NCBI GenBank assembly: GCA_017305555.1
Contig: JAFKKM010000009.1
Span: forward strand, 124,001-188,000
Direction of reading: 5' to 3'
DNA length: 64,000 bases
From: Hyphomicrobiales bacterium
GTDB taxonomy: Bacteria; Pseudomonadota; Alphaproteobacteria; Rhizobiales; Xanthobacteraceae
The notes beneath the pieces were generated by a model. The model saw nothing but the letters and a program-made list of their open reading frames with translations. It had not been told where the DNA came from and made no database searches. The translations under genes were made by a program, and so were the position numbers. Every line of letters begins with the position of its first letter. Position 1 is the first letter of the stretch. Below are positions 48,112 through 58,908 of this stretch, in pieces.

Positions 48112-48846
48112 ATGACACAAACACGCAAACGCGCCGATATGCTGCTGGTTGAACGCGGCCTGTTCGAAAGCCGCGCGCGGGCACAGGATGCCATCGCGCA
48201 CGGCCTCGTGACTGCGGATGGCAAGGTGGTCGCGAAACCTTCGGAGACGCTGGCTGATAACGCCGTCATCGAAGCCACGCCCGCGCATCCCTGGGTGTCG
48301 CGCGGTGGCGTCAAGCTCGCCGGTGCACTGGTGCGGTATCCCATCGAGATCGAGGATCATGTCTGTCTCGATGTCGGTGCCTCCACCGGCGGCTTCACCG
48401 AGGTGTTGCTGAGCGAAGGCGCGGCGTTGGTGTTCGCCATCGACGTCGGTAGCAACCAGTTGCACGATAGCCTGCGCGGCCACCCACGCATCGTCTCGAT
48501 GGAGCAGACCGATATCCGCAACTACGACGGCAAGCGGCTGCCGCAGCGCCCGGACGTGGTGGTGATCGACGCCAGCTTCATCTCACTGAAACTGATCCTG
48601 CCCGTGGCTCTGCAACTCGCCGCCGCACCGATGAGCCTTCTTGCGCTGATCAAGCCACAATTCGAGGCGCCGCGCGCGGCGATCAAGAAAGGCATCGTGC
48701 GCGACGCGGCCATCCATAAAGCCGTATGCGATGACATCGTCACTTTCGCGGCGTCGCTCGGCTGCACGGATATCGAGGTCTTTCCATCCAGCATTGCCGG
48801 CGGCGACGGCAACGTCGAATTTTTCCTCGGCGCGCATCGTGGCTGA
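48112..48846 (+). CDS. tlyA: TlyA-family rRNA 2'-O-methyltransferase
   Basis: A 244-aa protein. An N-terminal S4 RNA-binding domain ([27 protein letters not shown]) is followed by an FtsJ-like methyltransferase with [17 protein letters not shown] (SAM site) and [16 protein letters not shown]. The family methylates 16S and 23S rRNA ribose in bacteria. Its stop overlaps the next start by 8 bp. Confidence 0.93.
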   Translation: MTQTRKRADMLLVERGLFESRARAQDAIAHGLVTADGKVVAKPSETLADNAVIEATPAHPWVSRGGVKLAGALVRYPIEIEDHVCLDVGASTGGFTEVLLSEGAALVFAIDVGSNQLHDSLRGHPRIVSMEQTDIRNYDGKRLPQRPDVVVIDASFISLKLILPVALQLAAAPMSLLALIKPQFEAPRAAIKKGIVRDAAIHKAVCDDIVTFAASLGCTDIEVFPSSIAGGDGNVEFFLGAHRG

Positions 48847-50074
48847 AACGTTTGTCATCGATCACGTCGGCCAACGCGGCGACGGCGTCGCACGCGTCAA
48901 CGGCGCCCCGCGCTATGTCCCCTACACGCTGCCCGGAGAGACGGTCGACGCGACCCCAATGGCCGCATCGGATCGTATGCAACTGGTCGCGGTCCGAACG
49001 CCAAGCCCGCAGCGGATCGATCCGTTCTGCGGCCATTTCGGCACATGTGGCGGCTGCGCCATCCAGCACTGGCAGCCCGATGCCTATCGTGCGTGGAAAC
49101 GCCAGTTCGTTGTCGACACGCTGGCACGCGCCGATATCGGCGTCGACGTAGCCGACCTGATCGATGCCCACGGCGCGGGGCGCCGACGCGTCACGCTGCA
49201 CGCACGCCGCGCCGCCGATGGCAGCTTCCCGGTCGGTTTCGCCGCGCCGAACAGCCACGCGGTGATTGCCATCGACGCTTGCCCGGTCCTCGATCCGATG
49301 CTCAGTGGCGCACTTGACGCGGCGCGCGCCCTCGCCGCGTTGCTGAAGCCCGTCGCCAAGCCGCTCGATATCCAGGTCACCGCCGCCGACAACGGGCTGG
49401 ACGTCGATGTCCGGGGCTCGGGTCCCTTACCGGCCAAAATCGTCACCGCGCTGTCGCGGCTTGCCGAGCAATACAAACTGGCGCGGCTGACGCGCCACGG
49501 CGAGCTGGTGCTGATGCGCGCGCCGCCGGTCGTGACGATGGGCGTGGCAACCGTGCCGCTGCCGCCGGGTTCGTTCCTGCAGGCAACCGTCGCCGGCGAA
49601 GAGACGTTAGCGACGTTGGCAGCTGCGTATTGCGGCAAGGCAAAGCGCATCGTCGATCTGTTCTGCGGCGTCGGCCCTTTTGCCCTACGGTTGGCGGTGA
49701 AGGCGCGCGTCGCAGCCTTCGACAGTGACGCCGGCGCGATTGCGTCGTTGCAAAAAGCCGTTGCTTCCGCCCACGGCCTAAAACCGATCACCGCGGAAGC
49801 GCGCGATCTGTTCCGGCGGCCGCTGGTACCGCAGGAATTGCGCGACGTCGATGCCGTCGTATTCGATCCACCGCGTCAAGGTGCGGAAGCGCAAAGCAGG
49901 CAACTCGCCGCCAGCAAGATACCGGTGGTCGTCGCCGTATCTTGCAACGTCACCACCTTCGCACGCGATGCACGCATCCTGATCGACGGCGGCTACAAAA
50001 TAGAAGCCGTCACGCCTGTCGATCAATTCCGTCACACACCACATGTCGAATTGGTGGCGCGCTTCGTACGATGA
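48839..50074 (+). CDS. RNA uracil-C5 methyltransferase (RlmD/RumA-like, Fe-S)
   Basis: A 411-aa protein starting with GTG at 48839. It has an N-terminal TRAM-like domain ([16 protein letters not shown]), iron-sulfur cysteines in [16 protein letters not shown], the SAM site [14 protein letters not shown], and the catalytic region [11 protein letters not shown] and [13 protein letters not shown] with the active-site cysteine. It methylates uridine in rRNA or tRNA. It overlaps tlyA, forming an RNA-modification pair. Confidence 0.93.
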   Translation: MAETFVIDHVGQRGDGVARVNGAPRYVPYTLPGETVDATPMAASDRMQLVAVRTPSPQRIDPFCGHFGTCGGCAIQHWQPDAYRAWKRQFVVDTLARADIGVDVADLIDAHGAGRRRVTLHARRAADGSFPVGFAAPNSHAVIAIDACPVLDPMLSGALDAARALAALLKPVAKPLDIQVTAADNGLDVDVRGSGPLPAKIVTALSRLAEQYKLARLTRHGELVLMRAPPVVTMGVATVPLPPGSFLQATVAGEETLATLAAAYCGKAKRIVDLFCGVGPFALRLAVKARVAAFDSDAGAIASLQKAVASAHGLKPITAEARDLFRRPLVPQELRDVDAVVFDPPRQGAEAQSRQLAASKIPVVVAVSCNVTTFARDARILIDGGYKIEAVTPVDQFRHTPHVELVARFVR

Positions 50075-50089
50075 TCGAGGCCCAGATCG

Positions 50090-50929
50090 CTATCGCCCCC
50101 ATCGCTCCTGCCAGATTTTTTCGCCGATCAGGCAATTGACGCGCGGCTCGCGTCCTGCCGTCGGAACGACGCGCGGCTCGGGCACGCGCCCCGCCACCTC
50201 CATCACCAGCTTGGTGTGGATCGCTTCGCGAAACTTCTCGCGATTCTTGATCGGAACCACGAATGAACCGGGGCCGCCGATAACGCAATCCTCGTAATAG
50301 TAATCGAGATTCTCGATATCCATCGTGGAATAGCTCGGCTCCTTCACCATGATCGGCAGGCCGTTGATGACGATGCCCTTCTCCAGCGCCGCATCACGTG
50401 CCACCGTCACCGGCATCCCGTTGTTGTTAGGCCCGTCGCCGGAGATATCAATCACGCGACGGATGCCGTGATACTGGTTTTGCTCGAACAGCGGCATCGC
50501 GAAGTTGATCGCGCCGGAAATCGAAGTGCGTGACGCACGCCGCACCGGCGTCTTGAGAATTTCTGCCGCAACCGCGTCGGCCGATTCCGGCCCATCGATG
50601 ATGCGCCATGGGATGATCAGCTTCTGGTCAGTCGATGCCGCCCACTCGAAATAGGTGACGGCGACTTTACCGGTGGGGCCCGCCTTCAATGCCTGGAGGA
50701 ATTCCTTCGAGACGATGGCCTGCGCGTAGCCCTCGCGCTGCACCGTGAGTTCCTCGATATCCATCGAATAGGAGACGTCAACCGCCAACACCAATTCGAC
50801 ATCGACAGTGATATCGGCGGGCTTCGCCTGGGCTACACGAGGCGGCGCCTGTGGCGCGGCATTCACGGCGACATCGCCGGCCATGGCGCCCATGGCCAAC
50901 AGCACTCCGATCGAGACGTACCAGCGCAT
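50090..50929 (-). CDS. DUF1194 von Willebrand-type secreted protein
   Basis: A 279-aa protein with a signal peptide (VSIGVLLAMGAMAGDVAVNA). The domain begins VDVELVLAVDVSYSMDIEELTVQREGYAQAI, a MIDAS-like DxSxS metal site, and has RVIDISGDGPNNNGMPV. It is exported, of unknown role. The ATG at 50929 with GGGAGA upstream is chosen over one at 51016. It converges with the RNA methyltransferase gene. Confidence 0.9.
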   Translation of the reverse strand: MRWYVSIGVLLAMGAMAGDVAVNAAPQAPPRVAQAKPADITVDVELVLAVDVSYSMDIEELTVQREGYAQAIVSKEFLQALKAGPTGKVAVTYFEWAASTDQKLIIPWRIIDGPESADAVAAEILKTPVRRASRTSISGAINFAMPLFEQNQYHGIRRVIDISGDGPNNNGMPVTVARDAALEKGIVINGLPIMVKEPSYSTMDIENLDYYYEDCVIGGPGSFVVPIKNREKFREAIHTKLVMEVAGRVPEPRVVPTAGREPRVNCLIGEKIWQERWGR

Positions 50930-51248
50930 CGCGGTCTCCCGTCGCCCCAGGCAATGGTGACACAGCGCGGTAAATCCGCAAGACCCGAGGCGATAGCTCT
51001 GATGGGCGCAAAGCAAATGCGATCAGTAGCTTGTGCCTGTTGGGAACTCATTTACCAAGACTTTACCGTGGTACTCTACAACCGAGGGTAAGCCCGTCCC
51101 CGTTATCGGACGAGGATTGGGTCCCGACTGGAAAAAAAGCCCAACAGCGCCAAGCCGGTTCTAACGCCATGCGTTCTGGCGACGCACCGCCATGCGCCGA
51201 TTTCGACTATCGCGGGATCTCATCCGCGGTCACCAGAAGGACGACGAG

Positions 51249-52931
51249 ATGCTTTCGCGACTCTCCATCAAGGCTAAGCTGATTACCCTGGTTGCGGTTT
51301 TGCTGCTCGCACTGACCGCGATCGGCACCTTCGCCGTGGTCGAGATGCGCGCGATCAACACCGCGGCTCAAGATATCAAGACCAACTGGCTGCCGAACAT
51401 TCGTCTCGTCAGTGAATTGCGCACCCAATCGGCGCGCTACCGGGCTGTGCTGCGCGATTACCTGACTGAGCCGGACGAAACCTTCATGGCCGATATCCAG
51501 CGCAATCTCGACGCCCGCGCCAGGGACTATGAGACCGCCAACAAGGCCTATGCCCCGCGCATCTCCTCGCCCCAGGAAGCGGCGCTTTATCAGGAACTAT
51601 CGCAGACCTGGAAGACCTTCCGCGAGGCAGCCGACGAGGTGGTGGCCCACGCCCGCAAGCACGAGGTCGCGCAGGCCCGCACCGTCAACGCCACCCGCGC
51701 CACGCCGGCGGGCCGCAAGATGGACGCCGTGATGACCAAGATCGTGGCGCTCAACGACAACGGCGCTACCGTATCCGGCCAGCACGCCGAAAGCGCCTAT
51801 GCCACCGCCTTCGGTGTGCTGCTCGCCGTGTTGTCCTGCATGGTGCTGCTGGGGTTGGCCGCCGCCGTTCTGGTGGTCCGGGATATCTCGCGCGGCATCG
51901 GTTCGGTACTGACGCCGATGCAGGCGCTATCTGCGGGAAATCTCGACGTCGAGATTCCGCATCGAGGCGAGCGCACCGAGATCGGCCAGATCGCCGATAC
52001 GCTCCAGCACTTCAAGACAGCCTTGATTGCCAAGCAGCAAGCCGATGAGGCCGCCGCCGGTGAAGCCAGCGCCAAGCTGCGCCGCGCGGAGACGATGGAC
52101 AAGGTGACCCGAAACTTTGAGACCATGGTCGGCGAGATGATCGGCTCACTGTCCTCCGCCTCGAACGAAATGGAGGCCACTGCCACGGCGCTGACCGGAA
52201 CCGCCGACACCACGCGTCGGCTGTCCAACTCCTCCGCCAACGCGTCCCACGAGGTCTCCGAGAGCATCCAGTCCACTGCCGCCGCCACCGAGGAGATCAC
52301 CTCGTCGGTCAACGAGATCAGCCGTCAGGTGCAGGAATCGAGCCGCGTAGCGCAGACCGCGGTGGCGCAAGCGCAGAAAACCAACTCCAGCATCCAGCAA
52401 CTATCGCAGGCTGCCGCCCGCATCGGCGACGTCGTCAAACTGATTACCGCCGTCGCCGAGCAGACCAACCTGCTCGCCCTCAACGCCACCATCGAGGCCG
52501 CCCGCGCCGGTGAGGCCGGACGTGGGTTCGCGGTGGTCGCTTCCGAGGTCAAGGCGCTGGCATCGCAAACCGCCAAGGCGACCGACGAAATCGGCACACA
52601 GATCGCCGGGATGCAGGCTGCAACGCAGGATTCCGTGGCCACCATCCAGGAGATCAGCACCACCATCAATCTGATATCGGAAATCTCCTCAACCATCGCT
52701 GCCGCCGTCGAGGAACAAGGCGCCGCGACGCAGGAGATTGCCCGCAACGTGCAGCAGGCCGCCGATCTCTGCGGCAACGTCGCCAGCAATATTACCGAGG
52801 TCGATCGCAGCGCCGGCGAAGCGGGCGCGGCATCATCGCAGGTGCTTGCGGCGGCGCAGTCGCTGTCGATGGAAAGCCACCGGTTGCAGACCGAGGTGCA
52901 TAACTTCCTTGAGACGATCCGCGCGGCATAG
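51249..52931 (+). CDS. Methyl-accepting chemotaxis protein
   Basis: A 560-aa receptor. It has a first membrane helix ([23 protein letters not shown]), a four-helix-bundle periplasmic sensor (about 35-190), a second helix, HAMP ([35 protein letters not shown]), and a signalling domain with the hairpin [41 protein letters not shown]. It probably signals to CheA/CheW encoded elsewhere. AAGGA lies upstream of the ATG. No ligand can be named. Confidence 0.95.
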   Translation: MLSRLSIKAKLITLVAVLLLALTAIGTFAVVEMRAINTAAQDIKTNWLPNIRLVSELRTQSARYRAVLRDYLTEPDETFMADIQRNLDARARDYETANKAYAPRISSPQEAALYQELSQTWKTFREAADEVVAHARKHEVAQARTVNATRATPAGRKMDAVMTKIVALNDNGATVSGQHAESAYATAFGVLLAVLSCMVLLGLAAAVLVVRDISRGIGSVLTPMQALSAGNLDVEIPHRGERTEIGQIADTLQHFKTALIAKQQADEAAAGEASAKLRRAETMDKVTRNFETMVGEMIGSLSSASNEMEATATALTGTADTTRRLSNSSANASHEVSESIQSTAAATEEITSSVNEISRQVQESSRVAQTAVAQAQKTNSSIQQLSQAAARIGDVVKLITAVAEQTNLLALNATIEAARAGEAGRGFAVVASEVKALASQTAKATDEIGTQIAGMQAATQDSVATIQEISTTINLISEISSTIAAAVEEQGAATQEIARNVQQAADLCGNVASNITEVDRSAGEAGAASSQVLAAAQSLSMESHRLQTEVHNFLETIRAA

Positions 52932-52957
52932 GCCACTCCGGAGAAAAATGACACGAG

Positions 52958-52987
52958 CCGGCGGGTGCAAGCCCGCCGGTTTGCTTT
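52958..52987 (+). terminator. Terminator after the chemoreceptor gene
   Basis: CCGGCGGG and CCCGCCGG form an 8-bp stem with a 6-base loop, followed by a T-rich stretch (TTTGCTTTT), 27 bp behind the stop. Confidence 0.75.
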
Positions 52988-53082
52988 TGAGCCATATTTT
53001 CTTTTATGGGCGATGGAAGCTGCGCGCGAAATCCGCCATCGCCCGGCCCGAAAAATACGATAGTCTTTAAGGTTCCGGTCAT

Positions 53083-53412
53083 ATGGCGACGCGCATGAGC
53101 GATACCGTCATCAAGCCACGCACCAAGACTCAGACCAAGACCGTGCCAAAGACGGCACGGCCGCGCCTGCACAAGGTGATCCTCGTCAACGACGACTACA
53201 CACCGCGCGACTTCGTGGTGAGCGTGCTCAAGGCTGAGTTCCGCATGACGGAGGATCAAGCCTATAAGGTGATGCTCACGGCGCATCAGCGTGGGGTTTG
53301 CGTCGTCGCGGTCTTCACCAAGGATGTCGCGGAGACGAAAGCGACGCGCGCGACCGACGCCGGCCGCGCCAAGGGCTATCCGCTCCTGTTCACCACCGAG
53401 CCGGAGGAATAA
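53083..53412 (+). CDS. clpS: ATP-dependent Clp protease adaptor
   Basis: A 109-aa protein: LHKVILVNDDYTPRDFVVSVLKAEFRMTEDQAYKVMLTAHQRGVCVVAVFTKDVAETKA is the ClpS core that delivers N-degron substrates to ClpA. The N-terminal 30 residues are basic and flexible, as in alphaproteobacteria. ClpA is not encoded downstream. Confidence 0.96.
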   Translation: MATRMSDTVIKPRTKTQTKTVPKTARPRLHKVILVNDDYTPRDFVVSVLKAEFRMTEDQAYKVMLTAHQRGVCVVAVFTKDVAETKATRATDAGRAKGYPLLFTTEPEE

Positions 53413-53436
53413 CGCGGCTTCCGATGTCAGGCGACA

Positions 53437-54633
53437 TCATGCGCGCGGCGGTAAGGTCTCGTCGGTGAGTCCGTAAACACGCTCGGCGCGGCGGAAACCG
53501 GCGATCGGAAATTCGCCGAGATTGATCCAGCTTTCCGGCGCGGCAGCGGCAAAGCCTTCCGACGCAATGACGGTGCGGTTGAGATCGCTGGCGATCTTCT
53601 CGAGCCGCGCCGCGAGATTAACTGCCGGCCCAATGCATGTGAAATCGAGGCGATGACCGCCGCCGATATTGCCGTACAACACCTCGCCGACATGCAGCGC
53701 CAGCCCAAACCGAAACTTATCGAAGGTGACGCCGCCATGGCGAAACGCCATCGCCGCGACGCGCTCCCGGCTAGCCCGCGCCGCCGCCAGCACGCGGCTG
53801 CAAACCTCCACCGTATCGGCGCCGCCTTCGGCGATGGGAAATACCGCGAGCAGACCATCGCCCATAAACTTCAACACCTCGCCGCCGTGCTCCACGATGG
53901 GGTGAACCTGACAGTCGAAATAGAGATTGAGCACCTCCACCACCGCGCTCGGCGGCAGCGCGTCCGACAGCCGCGTGAAGCCGCGTAAATCCGACAGCCA
54001 GATCGCCGCCGACATGGTTTCGGTGTGGCCGCGCCGGATCTGCCCGGCGAGGATGCGCTGACCAGCGCGATTCCCGACATAGGTATCGAGCAACGCGGTC
54101 GCGGTGCGCTCCAGACGAATGATCTCGATGACGCGCGCGACAGGCGCCATCAACGCCCGCAAAGCCTCGATCTCGGCTTCGGAAAAACCGCCCGGCGCCG
54201 TCGTCGTCCAGCTCACCGCATGGATCTCGCCACTGAGAAAACGCAACGGCATCGCGATATAGTCGGTCATACGCTCGGCGCGCGCATCGACGAAGAAACT
54301 CGACCGCGTGTCGGCCAGGATATCGGCCTCACGGTAACGCATCTCGCGGCCTTCGGCGTGAACGACCGCAAGCGGGCTATTGAGGAAGTCCTCATCCTCC
54401 TCGATGCCAAACGGCGCCGCATAAACGGTGACGCCCTCGCCGCGCCGCCACGTAAAGCTCTGGCCGAACATCTGCGGATGCAGCGTGCGAACGAAAACGC
54501 CGACGCGCCACAGCGCGACCCCTGCCTCGACAAGGCGCTCGCACAGTTGCTGCATCATCACTTCCGGCGTCACGCCGTTGCGCTCGCCGGCCGACACCCA
54601 GGTGGCAATGTCTCTCAGATTCTCAATCTGCAT
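53437..54633 (-). CDS. Adenylate/guanylate cyclase (class III), copy 1
   Basis: A 398-aa soluble protein. An N-terminal GAF-like sensory part (about 10-185) is followed by a class III cyclase domain with SAAIWLSDLRGFTRLSDALPP (metal aspartates), VEHGGEVLKFMGDGLLAVFP and CIGPAVNLAARLEKIASDLNR. The metal-binding D-F/L-x-G and the transition-state N-x-x-x-R are present. It makes cAMP (or cGMP) from an unknown cue. It is a paralogue of the neighbour at 54696-55883, with the same order and very similar ends (GEFPIAGFRRAERVYG). Confidence 0.92.
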   Translation of the reverse strand: MQIENLRDIATWVSAGERNGVTPEVMMQQLCERLVEAGVALWRVGVFVRTLHPQMFGQSFTWRRGEGVTVYAAPFGIEEDEDFLNSPLAVVHAEGREMRYREADILADTRSSFFVDARAERMTDYIAMPLRFLSGEIHAVSWTTTAPGGFSEAEIEALRALMAPVARVIEIIRLERTATALLDTYVGNRAGQRILAGQIRRGHTETMSAAIWLSDLRGFTRLSDALPPSAVVEVLNLYFDCQVHPIVEHGGEVLKFMGDGLLAVFPIAEGGADTVEVCSRVLAAARASRERVAAMAFRHGGVTFDKFRFGLALHVGEVLYGNIGGGHRLDFTCIGPAVNLAARLEKIASDLNRTVIASEGFAAAAPESWINLGEFPIAGFRRAERVYGLTDETLPPRA

Positions 54634-54695
54634 CTCAGCAATCCGCTAGGGTAGCGTCTCTCTCGATAAGCCTTGCGCCAATCCGCTTCCAGTCC

Positions 54696-55883
54696 TCAAC
54701 CTTGCTCCGACAGCGTTTCGCCATAGACATGCTCGGCGCGACGAAAACCGGCAATCGGAAATTCACCAAGGTCGGCCCAACCTTCGGAGAAGGCGCCGGC
54801 GAACGCCGACGACGCCACCACCGTTCGATTGAGCGCACCGGCGATCTTTTCCAGCCGCGCCGCAAGATTGACGGCAGGGCCGATACAGGTGAAATCGAGG
54901 CGATCCCCGCCACCGATATTGCCGTAAAGCACTTGCCCGACATGCAGCGCGAGCCCGAAGCGGAATGCGCCGAGGAGTTCGTCGCCAATGGCATATTCGA
55001 GGCTTGCGACATTGGCGCGACTGGCCCTGGCGGCTTGCAAAACCGCCTGAGAGACCGTCCGCATGTCGGTGCCGTCCTCAGCGACCGGGAAAACGGCCAG
55101 CAGCCCGTCGCCCATGAATTTCAGAACCTCGCCGCCGTGTTCGAGAATCGGCGCCACCTGGCAATCGAAATACCGATTGAGCAATTCGACAACAGCATCC
55201 GGCGGCAGGCGATCCGACAGCGGCGTGAAGCCGCGCAAATCCGACAGCCAGATCACCGCGCGCATGGTCTCGGTGTGGCCACGGCGAATCTGACCGGCAA
55301 GAATGCGCTGGCCGGCGCGCGGTCCGACATAATTGTCGAGCAATCCGGCTGCGGTTCGCCGCAACAGAAAAATCTCGATCATCCGCGACAGCGGCGCATG
55401 AATGGCGCGCAATTCGTCGAGATCGGTCTCGGTAAACCCACCTTCTCGCCGTGTCGACCAACTCAAGGCCTCGCGCTGGCCATCGGAGAACGTGATGGGC
55501 AGCGCGAAGTAGTCGGTGACGCCCTCGGCTCGCATCGAAGCAAGGAAAGAGGAATTGCCGATGGCGTCGACGTCACGCAGGCATCGCCGCACTTCGCGAC
55601 CGGTATTGTAGACGGTCGAGAGCGGGCTCGAGAGGTAGTCATCGGATTCCTCGACCCCGTATGATGCCGAGGTCACCGAGACGCCGGTTTCCGCGCGCCA
55701 GATGAAACCGCGACCGGACATCGTGGGATGCAAGGTGCTGACGAACACGCCGACCCGCCAGATCGGAATGCCGCAGGCTACGATGCGTTCGCAACTCTCT
55801 GTGACGAAGGAGCCAACCTGTGGCGCGGATTGCGCCCCATCGATCAGCCAGTCCGCCACGCTTTGGAGACGACCGGCTTGCAT
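54696..55883 (-). CDS. Adenylate/guanylate cyclase (class III), copy 2
   Basis: A 395-aa paralogue of the neighbouring cyclase. It has RAVIWLSDLRGFTPLSDRLPP, EHGGEVLKFMGDGLLAVFP and FTCIGPAVNLAARLEKIAG. The N-terminal sensory part is more diverged than the cyclase part, implying duplication followed by change of input signal. The ATG at 55883 opens MQAGRLQSVADWLIDGAQ. It is separated by 62 bp from copy 1 on the same strand. Confidence 0.92.
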   Translation of the reverse strand: MQAGRLQSVADWLIDGAQSAPQVGSFVTESCERIVACGIPIWRVGVFVSTLHPTMSGRGFIWRAETGVSVTSASYGVEESDDYLSSPLSTVYNTGREVRRCLRDVDAIGNSSFLASMRAEGVTDYFALPITFSDGQREALSWSTRREGGFTETDLDELRAIHAPLSRMIEIFLLRRTAAGLLDNYVGPRAGQRILAGQIRRGHTETMRAVIWLSDLRGFTPLSDRLPPDAVVELLNRYFDCQVAPILEHGGEVLKFMGDGLLAVFPVAEDGTDMRTVSQAVLQAARASRANVASLEYAIGDELLGAFRFGLALHVGQVLYGNIGGGDRLDFTCIGPAVNLAARLEKIAGALNRTVVASSAFAGAFSEGWADLGEFPIAGFRRAEHVYGETLSEQG

Positions 55884-55894
55884 CCGAGACCGCC

Positions 55895-56980
55895 CTAGCC
55901 CACCTGCCCGCGATGGCGCAGCAGATGATCCGCCAGCACGCAGGCCATCATCGCTTCGCCGACCGGCACCGCGCGAATGCCGACGCAGGGATCGTGACGG
56001 CCCTTGGTCATGATGTCGGTGTCGGCACCGCTGCGGTCGATGGTCCGACGCGGCGACAGGATCGATGACGTCGGCTTCACCGCAAAGCGCACGACCACCG
56101 GCTGCCCGGTGGAAATACCGCCGAGAATGCCGCCAGCGTGATTGGAGAGGAAACTCGGCCCGTTGTTACCCATTCGCATCTCGTCGGCATTCTGTTCGCC
56201 GGACAGCGCGGCAGCATTGAAGCCCTCGCCGATCTCGACGCCCTTCACCGCGTTGATGCTCATCATTGCCGTAGCGAGATCGCTGTCGAGCTTGGCGTAG
56301 ATCGGCGCGCCGAGCCCTGCCGGCACGCCTTCGGCCACCACCTCGATCACCGCGCCGATGGACGAACCGCTTTTGCGGATGCCGTCGAGATAACTTTCGA
56401 AGAACGCGGCCTTGTCCTTATCGGGACAGAAGAACGGATTGCGCGCCACCTCGTCCCAATCCCACTTTTCGCGATCGATCTTGTGCAGCCCCATCTGCAC
56501 CAGCGCGGCGCGCACCGTCATACCGGGAATGACCTTGCGCGCCACCGCGCCGGCGGCAACGCGGCTCGCCGTTTCCCGCGCCGAGGAGCGGCCGCCACCG
56601 CGATAATCACGGATGCCGTATTTCGACTCGTAGGTGAAGTCGGCGTGGCCGGGACGATACTTGTCCTTGATGTCGGAATAGTCCTTCGAGCGCTGATCGG
56701 TGTTCTCGATCAACAGCGCGATCGGCGTGCCGGTGGTCACCTGCACCCCGCTCTCGGGATGGGCCATCACGCCGGACAGGATTTTCACCTGGTCCGCCTC
56801 CTGCCGCTGCGTGGTGAAACGCGACTGGCCAGGGCGGCGGCGGTCAAGGTCCTGCTGGATGTCCTCGGCCGCGAGCGGGATCAGCGGCGGGCAGCCATCG
56901 ACCACGCAGCCGATCGCCACTCCATGGCTCTCGCCGAAGGTGGTGACGCGGAACAGATGGCCGAAGGTGTTGTGGGACAT
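55895..56980 (-). CDS. aroC: Chorismate synthase
   Basis: A 361-aa enzyme. It shows [91 protein letters not shown] and [27 protein letters not shown]. It converts EPSP to chorismate using reduced FMN. It is 11 bp upstream of copy 2 of the cyclases by strand sense, yet functionally unrelated. Confidence 0.98.
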   Translation of the reverse strand: MSHNTFGHLFRVTTFGESHGVAIGCVVDGCPPLIPLAAEDIQQDLDRRRPGQSRFTTQRQEADQVKILSGVMAHPESGVQVTTGTPIALLIENTDQRSKDYSDIKDKYRPGHADFTYESKYGIRDYRGGGRSSARETASRVAAGAVARKVIPGMTVRAALVQMGLHKIDREKWDWDEVARNPFFCPDKDKAAFFESYLDGIRKSGSSIGAVIEVVAEGVPAGLGAPIYAKLDSDLATAMMSINAVKGVEIGEGFNAAALSGEQNADEMRMGNNGPSFLSNHAGGILGGISTGQPVVVRFAVKPTSSILSPRRTIDRSGADTDIMTKGRHDPCVGIRAVPVGEAMMACVLADHLLRHRGQVG

Positions 56981-57060
56981 GCACCCGCCTCAAAGTAGCG
57001 ATTTTCGCTATATCTCGTAGCGACTTGTTGCGAGAATCGCAAATTCTGCAGCAAACCAGC

Positions 57061-57660
57061 TCAGCTATACTTCGCCAGCGACCCGCCGCTAAAAACGTAC
57101 ACAGCGCCCTGTTCGATAAAGAGGTCCGCCGCCTTCTCCGGCGACGCAACGCCGACCGCCACCATCAGCGCCCGCGCCGTGCCGCCGTGGGACACCGCGA
57201 CGGTGTCCCCCAGCAACGACCCATACCATTTCCGCATCCGCTGCGTGACCGACACATAGCTTTCGCCACCCGGCGGCGAGACGTGCCACTTGTCCCGCTC
57301 GCGTTCCGCGAACAGATCGGGATGCGAGGCGCGCATCTCCGGTAGTGTCGAGCCCTCCCACTCCCCATAGGCAATTTCGCGCAGGCGGTCATCGATCGCG
57401 AAACCGTCCGGCGGCAGGGCGAGTTCGGTTCGCACCAACTCCATGGTGACGCGCGCGCGCACCAAGGGGCTCGCGACGAACGCAAAAGCATCCAACGCTT
57501 GACCGTTGCGCGCGACCAGATCGCCGAGAATATCGCCGGCGTGCGCTGCCTGCGTGCGACCGAGATCGTTGAGCGGAATATCCTTGGAGCCCTGGAAGCG
57601 GCCCGCGGCATTCCACGCCGTCTCGCCGTGGCGGATGAAGTAGATCGTGGGTGGGGACAT
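57061..57660 (-). CDS. Histidine phosphatase family protein
   Basis: A 199-aa phosphoglycerate-mutase-like enzyme. The phosphohistidine motif is YFIRHGETAWNAAGRFQG, FVASPLVRARVTMELV follows, and a second histidine is in VAVSHGGTARALMV. The substrate is unknown in this branch. The ATG at 57660 is natural. Confidence 0.95.
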   Translation of the reverse strand: MSPPTIYFIRHGETAWNAAGRFQGSKDIPLNDLGRTQAAHAGDILGDLVARNGQALDAFAFVASPLVRARVTMELVRTELALPPDGFAIDDRLREIAYGEWEGSTLPEMRASHPDLFAERERDKWHVSPPGGESYVSVTQRMRKWYGSLLGDTVAVSHGGTARALMVAVGVASPEKAADLFIEQGAVYVFSGGSLAKYS

Positions 57661-57687
57661 TGTCGAAAGTTTCTCGGTCTTACTGTG

Positions 57688-57796
57688 TCATTGCGACGAG
57701 CATCCAGATCCCGTGCTTCGCGCTGTCCGGGCGGGAGCTCCGCGACGGAACAATACAGAAGTTCCTAGAAGGTGTGGATCGCTTCGCTCGCAATGA
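57688..57796. repeat. Decayed REP-like palindromic element
   Basis: TCATTGCGA at 57688-57696 is mirrored by TCGCAATGA at 57788-57796. The inner text GTGTGGATCGCTTCGCTCGCAATGACG is of the dispersed palindromic repeat type common in Bradyrhizobiaceae genomes (recollection, not checked). The element lies between fabI and the phosphatase gene. Confidence 0.55.
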
Positions 57797-57842
57797 CGGT
57801 CGCTACTGTTCGCGGATACGTGTGGTTCACACCGTTGCAGAA

Positions 57843-58673
57843 TCAATCCTTCGCCAGCGAGATGTCCGGCGCGTCAGGGCGCTTCATGCCGACGACATGA
57901 TAGCCGGAATCGACGTGATGCACCTCGCCGGTGACGCCGCGCGACAGGCTTGAGAGGAAATACATCGCGCTGTCGCCAACCTCCTCGATGGTCACGGTGC
58001 GGCGCATCGGCGCGTTGTATTCATTCCATTTCAGAATGTAACGGAAGTCGCCGATGCCGGATGCGGCCAGCGTCTTGATCGGCCCCGCCGACAGGGCGTT
58101 GACGCGGATGTTCTTCTCGCCAAGGTCGGCGGCCAGATAACGCACGCTCGCCTCCAGCGCCGCCTTGGCCACGCCCATGACGTTATAGTGCGGCATCCAC
58201 TTCTCGGCGCCGTAGTAGGTCAGCGTGAGGATCGAGCCGCCATCGGTCATCAATTTCTCGGCGCGTTGTGCAACGGCCGTGAGCGAATAGCACGAGATCA
58301 GCATGGTCTTGCTGAAGTTGTCGGCGGTGGTCTCGATGTAGCGGCCGTCGAGTTCGTCCTTGTCGGAAAACGCGATGGCGTGGACCACGAAATCGATCTT
58401 GCCCCACTGCTTCCTGGCTTCGTCGAACACCGCGTCGATGGTCGCGGGATCGGTGACGTCGCAATGGCCGAGCAGGATGCCGCCGAGTTCCGCGGCCAAC
58501 GGCTCAACCCGTTTCTTCAGCGCGTCACCCTGCCAGGTCAGCGCGATCTCCGCCCCCTGCGCCCGGCAGGCCTTGGCGATGCCCCAGGCGATCGAGCGGT
58601 TGTTGGCGACGCCGAGGATGATCCCGCGCTTGCCCTGCATCAGGCCTGAATTCTGTCCCATTCCATGTCCCAT
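57843..58673 (-). CDS. fabI: Enoyl-[acyl-carrier-protein] reductase (NADH)
   Basis: A 276-aa atypical SDR. GKRGIILGVANNRSIAWGIAKA replaces the usual glycine loop, and the FabI active site is TYYGAEKWMPHYNVMGVAKAAL, with tyrosine and lysine in the Y-x6-K spacing. It also has SAGPIKTLAASGI. It reduces enoyl-ACP in the last step of fatty-acid elongation. The ATG at 58673 is one of three close methionines. Confidence 0.96.
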   Translation of the reverse strand: MGHGMGQNSGLMQGKRGIILGVANNRSIAWGIAKACRAQGAEIALTWQGDALKKRVEPLAAELGGILLGHCDVTDPATIDAVFDEARKQWGKIDFVVHAIAFSDKDELDGRYIETTADNFSKTMLISCYSLTAVAQRAEKLMTDGGSILTLTYYGAEKWMPHYNVMGVAKAALEASVRYLAADLGEKNIRVNALSAGPIKTLAASGIGDFRYILKWNEYNAPMRRTVTIEEVGDSAMYFLSSLSRGVTGEVHHVDSGYHVVGMKRPDAPDISLAKD

Positions 58674-58908
58674 CGATCCAATGCCGGCCGATTGCCAGCC
58701 CTTCCGGGTACACCAGTGCCGAGGCTGGGCAAAGCCAAAAATGACCCGAAAACGTGCTGTTTTGAGGCGAAAAAGTTAACGGCCGGAATAGCCGCGCGGG
58801 ACCGGTGTTCTATCGGCATGGGCGCGGGGCCTGCTATAGCCGAACCGGCATTGCCCAGCACGTAACCACCCGGCGCGGGTTCGCATACGTTGAGATGACA
58901 ACACGGCA
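58674..58908. promoter_or_regulatory. Divergent promoter region of fabI and the ECF sigma gene
   Basis: A 235-bp gap between divergent genes. AT-richer stretches lie around 58735-58780. ECF genes usually transcribe themselves, but no box could be assigned with confidence. Confidence 0.4.
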
